A DNA stretch of 9,654 nucleotides from Pseudomonadota bacterium (GTDB taxonomy: Bacteria; Pseudomonadota; Alphaproteobacteria; Caulobacterales; Aquidulcibacteraceae): positions 1 through 9,654 of the forward strand of contig JAEYPY010000046.1 in the NCBI GenBank assembly GCA_023410295.1. Direction: 5' to 3'. Position 1 is the stretch's first letter. Every line of letters starts with the position of its first letter. This document shows positions 6,148 to 9,654 of the stretch, in pieces. The position numbers and the translations under genes were made by a program. A model generated the notes under the pieces. It was not told the origin of the DNA and made no database searches. It saw nothing but the letters and a program-made list of their open reading frames with translations.

Positions 6148-6753
6148 TCATGACGTTGCCGAGGCCGCGAGCGCGGCTTCGACCAGTGAATGGATGCGGG
6201 CTGCCGCGTCGTCAGGATTCAACGTGACGACGCCGTCCGACCAATCGATGCTGACTTCGCCGGCGCGCAGACCTGCCTGTTCGCGCACTAGAATAGCGCC
6301 GGCATACGCATGCGTTTCGCACATCGCCTCGATACGCGGCTTCAGCGTTTGCGCTGCTTCCGGAGAGAGCTTGACGAGGAGCCGAGGCTGATGCCGCAAC
6401 GCGTCCATCGCCGCTTCGATCGCTGCCGCTGCGCGCTCATGGCCGTAAGCGTCGAGCGACGCGCCGGCAATCTTATGTGCAGCCGCCATCGCTACGCGTG
6501 CGGCTTCCTCGCGCATGGCGCGACTCTCCGCATCGAGACGCGTCAGCACCGCAGATGCGGCGTTGGCGAGAGCTTCGAGCGCGGCTGCCGATTGGCGTTC
6601 AGCTTGCGCCACGGCATCCTGCTTGCCGCGCTCGTAGGCGGCAGCGCATTCAGCGGCGATCTCTTCGACCGTGAGCTTCTTCGGCGCATCCTTGACGATC
6701 GCGCCATCGGGCGCGAACTCAGTCTCGAAGGCGTATTTGCGGAGGTTCGACAT
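6148..6753 (-). CDS. fliH: FliH-family export ATPase regulator (FlbE-like)
   Basis: This gene encodes 201 residues starting at ATG 6753, whose A is also the last base of the fliG TGA stop (TGATG), so translation is probably coupled. The N-terminus LRKYAFETEFAPDG and the position between fliG and fliN match FlbE, the Caulobacter FliH homologue. An Ala/Glu/Arg-rich, probably coiled-coil helix covers about 28-118. The C-terminal FliH domain has the RLLVKLSPEAAQTLKP stretch (124-139) and the typical LRAGEVSIDWSDG ending (162-174). FliH dimers bind the FliI N-terminus, hold ATPase activity in check and tether it to FliN. Sequence conservation in this family is low, so the call rests on the C-terminal motif, length and neighbours. 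Confidence 0.87.
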   Translation of the reverse strand: MSNLRKYAFETEFAPDGAIVKDAPKKLTVEEIAAECAAAYERGKQDAVAQAERQSAAALEALANAASAVLTRLDAESRAMREEAARVAMAAAHKIAGASLDAYGHERAAAAIEAAMDALRHQPRLLVKLSPEAAQTLKPRIEAMCETHAYAGAILVREQAGLRAGEVSIDWSDGVVTLNPDDAAARIHSLVEAALAASATS

Positions 6754-7793
6754 CAGTAGATCAGCTCATCTTCGGACTTGCCATCCGAGAGCACGATCTC
6801 GCCGCGCGCCGCGAGTTCCTTGGCGAGCGCGACCATGCGGGTCTGCGCGGCGTCGACGTCTTTCAGCCGCACAGGGCCCATGGCCGCCATATCTTCCTTC
6901 AGCAGTTTGCCGCCGCGCTCTGACATATTTGAGAAAAAGAGCGTGCGCAGCGAATCCGAGGCGCCCTTGAGCGCCAACGCGAGATCGCTTTTGTCTACCG
7001 CACGCAGCAGCGTCTGTACGCCGCCGGAATCGAGTTTGCCGAGATCTTCGAACACGAACATGAGCGCCTTGATCCGGTCGGCGCTTTCGCGGTTCTTACC
7101 TTCAAGCGCGCCGATGAAGCGCGTTTCGGTTTGGCGGTCGAAATTATTGAAGATCTCCGCCATTAGCTCGTGGCTGTCGCGCTTGGAAGTGCGGGCGAGG
7201 TTCGACATGAACTCGGTGCGCAGCGTGGTTTCGATCTTTTCCAGGATTTCGCGTTGCACCGGCTCCATCGCCAGCATGCGCAGGATACACTCGGCGGCGA
7301 AATCCTCAGGCAGCTCGGCCAACACCTTGGCCGCATGCTCGGGCCGCACCTTCGCCAGAACGACGGCGACAGTCTGCGGATACTCGTTTTTCAAATAGCT
7401 GGCGAGCACCGCTTCGTTGACGTTGGCGAGCTTGTCCCAGATGTTGCGGCCGGCGGGGCCGCGGATTTCCTCCATCAGCGTGTCGACTTTTTCTTTCGGC
7501 AGGATGGAAGTCAGAATACGATGCGTCTGATCGAGTGACCCCATCACCGAGCCCGCGCCGGACATACGGTTCACGAATTCGTGCACGACGGCCTCGACTA
7601 CGATCGCCGGGACCATGCCCAACGAGGCCATGGCCTGAGAGACTTCCTTGATCTCCTCTTCCTCAAGCATCTCCCAAAGCTTCTTGGCTTCGTCGCCAAG
7701 GCTCATCAGCACGATCGCCGCTTTCTCAGCACCGGAGTAGCGCGAGAGATCGACGTTCGCGATCGAGGTGTCGGGTTTGGCGAGAGCGTTCAT
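6753..7793 (-). CDS. fliG: FliG, flagellar motor switch protein
   Basis: This gene encodes 346 residues starting at ATG 7793, three bases after the fliF stop. FliG couples the stator to the rotor and joins the MS ring to the C-ring. The N-terminal domain (about 18-105) opens with YSGAEKAAIVLMSLGDE. The middle domain (about 115-200) has the E-[HY]-P-Q-T motif as EYPQT (137-141) and the AAKVLAELPEDF segment. The C-terminal torque domain carries FEDLGKLDSGGVQTLLRAV (248-266), ALKGASDSLRTLFFSNMSER, and GPVRLKDV (306-313). The charged residues used for torque in E. coli FliG (K264, R281, D288, D289, R297) correspond to K276, R283, E300, D301 and R309, with one conservative change. Length and order are normal. 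The Shine-Dalgarno is weak (AGG near the start), which fits coupling to fliF. Confidence 0.97.
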   Translation of the reverse strand: MNALAKPDTSIANVDLSRYSGAEKAAIVLMSLGDEAKKLWEMLEEEEIKEVSQAMASLGMVPAIVVEAVVHEFVNRMSGAGSVMGSLDQTHRILTSILPKEKVDTLMEEIRGPAGRNIWDKLANVNEAVLASYLKNEYPQTVAVVLAKVRPEHAAKVLAELPEDFAAECILRMLAMEPVQREILEKIETTLRTEFMSNLARTSKRDSHELMAEIFNNFDRQTETRFIGALEGKNRESADRIKALMFVFEDLGKLDSGGVQTLLRAVDKSDLALALKGASDSLRTLFFSNMSERGGKLLKEDMAAMGPVRLKDVDAAQTRMVALAKELAARGEIVLSDGKSEDELIY

Positions 7794-7796
7794 GAC

Positions 7797-9416
7797 CTAG
7801 AGCGCATTGTTGAGCCAACCGCGGATGATCTGCGCGGATTCATCGGGATGCTGCGCGACCACTTCGGCGACTTTCTTGACAGAGGACTGCCGCACGCGGC
7901 CATTGATCTGCGCGACATCGATGCCGGGATCGTCGTTCGCGGCGATGGCGACCGGATCGGGTGCGGGCAGCGCGGCTGCAGCGCCACCTGCGCCCGGCAG
8001 AGCCGGAGGCGCACCGCCTGCTGCAGCTTGAGCGCCGCCGCGCATGAGGCCGCCGATCAGTGGGCGCAGGACGAAGAAGACGAACGCGAGCGAGGCGATC
8101 AGCGCGGCGACCAATTCGATGATGCGCATGGTGTCGAGATCGTCGAGGAAGGCGAGGGCGCCGGCGTCGTCTGCGCCTTCCGGCGGCGCAGCGCGTGCGA
8201 ACTGCGTGTTCACAACTTCGACGATGTCGCCGCGTTCGGCATTGTAGCCTACGGCTGAGCGCACCAGCGCCGTGAGGCGCTGCATCTCTTCTTCGCTGCG
8301 CGGCTGGTAGGTCGGCGCGGCCTCGCCTTCGCCCGGCGCGGTGACGCCATCGACGGCGACGGCGACCGAGAGGCGGCGGATGCGGCCGCCTTCGCTGACT
8401 TCCGTCCGCGTCGTGCGCGAGATTTCGTAGTTTACGGTTTCCTGCGACGAGGAATTCGCCGCGCTGTTCGCGCCGCCGCCGGACGTGTTGCTGGCGTCGG
8501 GAATGTTGGCGCCGGCGGTGGTGCTTTGCGGCGATGAGCCGTCGCTGGAGGTTTCTTCCGTGGTCGAGGTCGAGCGAACGACGCGGCCTTCCGGATCGAA
8601 GCGTTCGGAGGTTTCGCTGACGCGGTTGAAGTCCATCTCCGCCGTCACCTGCACGCGCGCATTGCCGGCGCCGACGATGCCTTCGACGATATCGGTCACC
8701 GTGCGGCGGATGCGATCCTCGACCGAGGCCTGGCGCGCATCGACGCCGTCAGCATCGATTCCGCCTTCGTCGGACGGGGCGGCGAGCAGGCGGCCGGCTT
8801 CGTCAAGAATGGTGACGCGGTTGGCCGTGAGACCGGGCGTGGCGCTGGCGACGAGATTGCGGATTGCGCGCACCTGGCCCGGCGTCAGCGCATCGCGGCG
8901 GAGCTGCAGCACGATAGAGGCGGACGGCTGCTCGGCTTCGCGCGCGAAGAGTTGGCGCTCCGGCAGCACCAGGTGCACGCGGGCGGAGGCGATGCCATCC
9001 AGCGAAGCGATGGTGCGGGCGAGCTCGCCCTCGAGCGCGCGCAGGCGGTTGATGTTCTGCTGGAACTGGGTCTGGCCGAGCGCGTCGGGCTCGTCAAAAA
9101 TCTCGTAGCCGATCGAGCCGCGCGAGGGCAGGCCCTCGGCCGAAAGCATCATGCGCGCGTCGAGCACGCGCGAGCGCGGCACATAGATCGAGCCGCCGTC
9201 ACCGCGCATCTCGTAGGGGATATCAGCCGCCTCGAGGCGCTGGGTGATCTCTGCGGCTTCGCGCATTTCGACCCCGGCGAAGAGCAGGGCCTTTTCTTCC
9301 CCGCCCATGCGCAGCACGAGCGTCAAAAGGATCGCCGCGGCGACAGCCGTGATGCCCAGCGCGGCGAACAAACGCGTTGGTCCAGCTTTGAGAAGGAGTT
9401 GAGTGAACCCGTTCAC
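7797..9416 (-). CDS. fliF: FliF, flagellar MS-ring protein
   Basis: I choose GTG at 9416 (539 residues) because AGAGG lies six bases before it and the protein then begins MNGFTQLLLKAGPTRL, like related FliF proteins. GTG at 9431 gives five more residues but has no Shine-Dalgarno. FliF assembles the membrane MS ring, the base of the flagellum and housing for the export gate. Seen in order: transmembrane segment at about 16-36; YscJ/FliF ring-building region (about 40-210) with EGELARTIASLDGIASARVHLVLPE; beta-collar region (about 235-405) holding a long Ser/Thr/Asn/Gly-rich low-complexity loop (about 283-326); second transmembrane segment (about 432-453); Ala/Gly/Pro linker (about 462-495); and a C-terminal tail ending AEVVAQHPDESAQIIRGWLNNAL that should bind the FliG N-domain. 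It is the first gene of the operon. Confidence 0.95.
   Translation of the reverse strand: MNGFTQLLLKAGPTRLFAALGITAVAAAILLTLVLRMGGEEKALLFAGVEMREAAEITQRLEAADIPYEMRGDGGSIYVPRSRVLDARMMLSAEGLPSRGSIGYEIFDEPDALGQTQFQQNINRLRALEGELARTIASLDGIASARVHLVLPERQLFAREAEQPSASIVLQLRRDALTPGQVRAIRNLVASATPGLTANRVTILDEAGRLLAAPSDEGGIDADGVDARQASVEDRIRRTVTDIVEGIVGAGNARVQVTAEMDFNRVSETSERFDPEGRVVRSTSTTEETSSDGSSPQSTTAGANIPDASNTSGGGANSAANSSSQETVNYEISRTTRTEVSEGGRIRRLSVAVAVDGVTAPGEGEAAPTYQPRSEEEMQRLTALVRSAVGYNAERGDIVEVVNTQFARAAPPEGADDAGALAFLDDLDTMRIIELVAALIASLAFVFFVLRPLIGGLMRGGAQAAAGGAPPALPGAGGAAAALPAPDPVAIAANDDPGIDVAQINGRVRQSSVKKVAEVVAQHPDESAQIIRGWLNNAL
9403..9416. repeat. Inverted repeat at the fliF start codon
   Basis: GTGAAC and GTTCAC flank a 2-base centre, so the first five codons of fliF (from GTG 9416) form a perfect 14-base dyad. 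In mRNA it could fold only weakly because the loop is tiny. As DNA it could be a short operator. It may be coincidence, being set by the codons GTG AAC GGG TTC AC. Confidence 0.35.
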
Positions 9417-9422
9417 GCCCAG

Positions 9423-9427
9423 CCTCT
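9423..9427 (-). promoter_or_regulatory. Ribosome-binding site deciding the fliF start
   Basis: AGAGG on the - strand lies six bases before GTG 9416. No purine-rich stretch precedes the alternative GTG at 9431, so this site favours the shorter protein. Confidence 0.6.
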
Positions 9428-9446
9428 GCACACGCGGCGTGACGGA

Positions 9447-9475
9447 CCCAGATTCACGGCGCGTGAATCACTGGG
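9447..9475. repeat. Large inverted repeat in the fliF leader
   Basis: GATTCACG (9451-9458) and CGTGAATC (9462-9469) are perfect arms around GCG. The pairing extends outward as CCCA (9447-9450) with TGGG (9472-9475) after a 2-base bulge. It lies 31 bases upstream of GTG 9416, between the candidate promoter and the gene. It has no T-run, so it does not look like a terminator. It could be an operator or an mRNA leader hairpin on the fliF transcript. Confidence 0.6.
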
Positions 9476-9490
9476 CAAATCTCACCGGTG

Positions 9491-9503
9491 GGCAGAAATT
9501 GCC
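9491..9503. promoter_or_regulatory. Candidate FlbD-binding (ftr-like) dyad GGCA-N5-TGCC
   Basis: A perfect GGCA-N5-TGCC dyad lies just downstream of the CtrA-like box, where the -10 or start point of fliF should fall. TGGGCA occurs at 9489-9494 and again at 9472-9477, 17 bases apart. In Caulobacter, FlbD represses fliF from an ftr element at its promoter. I know the ftr consensus only roughly (CGGCA-rich with dyad character), so the identity is inferred from position and the flbD gene in the same operon. Confidence 0.4.
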
Positions 9504-9513
9504 GGGCCGGGAG

Positions 9514-9528
9514 TGAAACAAGCGTTAA
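9514..9528 (-). promoter_or_regulatory. CtrA-like box of the fliF operon promoter
   Basis: On the - strand the box reads TTAA-N7-TTCA, one mismatch from the CtrA consensus TTAA-N7-TTAA, and lies 97 bases upstream of GTG 9416. CtrA drives class II flagellar operons, including fliF, in Caulobacter. TTGTTT (9516-9521) inside it could serve as a -35 element, as CtrA boxes usually overlap the -35 region. No good -10 is visible. Confidence 0.55.
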
Positions 9529-9543
9529 CCACGCTGGACGCGC

Positions 9544-9574
9544 AAAAGCCTCCGCGGGGAGAGCGGAGGCTTTT
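9544..9574 (-). terminator. Intrinsic terminator upstream of the fliF promoter
   Basis: Twelve-base perfect arms AAAAGCCTCCGC (9544-9555) and GCGGAGGCTTTT (9563-9574) flank a 7-base loop. Each strand ends in four Ts after a GC-rich stem, so it could work both ways. It lies 50 bases past the stop of the partial gene at the right edge, so it most likely ends that - strand transcript and insulates the fliF promoter. Confidence 0.85.
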
Positions 9575-9624
9575 GGAAAGCTCGGGATTGACGATGCGGA
9601 CCGCCCTCGCGGGCGGCGGCGTCG

Positions 9625-9654
9625 TTAGACGCCGGCCGCGCGGTAGTGCTGAAT
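9625..9654 (-). CDS. C-terminal end of an unidentified - strand gene
   Basis: The frame on the - strand enters from the right edge, reads IQHYRAAGV and stops at TAA (9625-9627). The main support is the strong terminator 50 bases downstream on the same strand. Nine codons are too few to identify a product. A hairpin GGCGTC-GTTA-GACGCC (9618-9633) spans the stop codon. Confidence 0.4.
   Translation of the reverse strand: MQHYRAAGV

Noticed and set aside
9489..9503. A sigma54-type -24/-12 promoter (TGGGCA...TTGC)
   Set aside because: The gap between GG and GC is nine bases or fewer instead of ten, a spacing sigma54 does not tolerate, and it points away from fliF. The same bases fit better as a dyad for a regulator.
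1..9654. Mobile elements, tRNA/rRNA genes or CRISPR arrays
   Set aside because: I saw no transposase, terminal repeats, regularly spaced repeats or cloverleaf-like sequence; the window is almost fully covered by flagellar genes with uniform composition.

Overview
This window is a flagellar gene cluster from a GC-rich alphaproteobacterium. The best guess is the Caulobacterales/Hyphomonadaceae group. Two things point there: the gene order fliF-fliG-flbE(fliH)-fliN-flbD, known from the Caulobacter crescentus fliF operon, and a CtrA-type box (TTAA-N7-TTCA) upstream of fliF. The genus cannot be read from the sequence.

Layout. On the + strand at the left edge lie the C-terminal half of fliI (export ATPase, cut by the window edge) and fliJ (export chaperone/stalk), overlapping by 4 bases. 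A flhG/minD-like ParA-family ATPase gene on the - strand converges on fliJ, and the two stop codons share one CTAG. A 101-bp divergent intergenic region follows, with a possible CtrA box and an inverted repeat. A small + strand gene (1973-2314) then encodes a secreted protein of 113 residues with five cysteines, whose mature part looks like a degenerate TonB C-terminal domain. From 9416 down to 2340 on the - strand runs a tightly packed operon: fliF (MS ring), fliG (rotor/switch), fliH/flbE (export ATPase regulator), fliN (C ring), flbD (sigma54-type transcriptional regulator with a degenerate receiver) and flhA (export gate). Gaps inside the operon are -1 to 21 bases. Upstream of fliF (9417-9543) are a CtrA-like box, a GGCA-N5-TGCC dyad that may bind FlbD, and a large inverted repeat in the presumed leader. 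A strong hairpin terminator (9544-9574) separates this promoter from another - strand gene, of which only the last nine codons are present.

How it fits together. The operon encodes the early (class II) parts of the flagellum: the membrane ring, the switch, the export apparatus and the checkpoint regulator FlbD. fliI and fliJ supply the rest of the ATPase complex. In the Caulobacter model, CtrA turns on fliF and FlbD later represses it while activating late sigma54 genes; the arrangement of sites here suits that model. The FlhG-like protein may act in flagellar placement or number.

Most of the window is ordinary flagellar biology, and I did not find a wholly new system. The less ordinary items are the FlhG-like gene without a visible FlhF partner, the TonB-C-like secreted protein embedded among flagellar genes, and the dyads around the fliF start.
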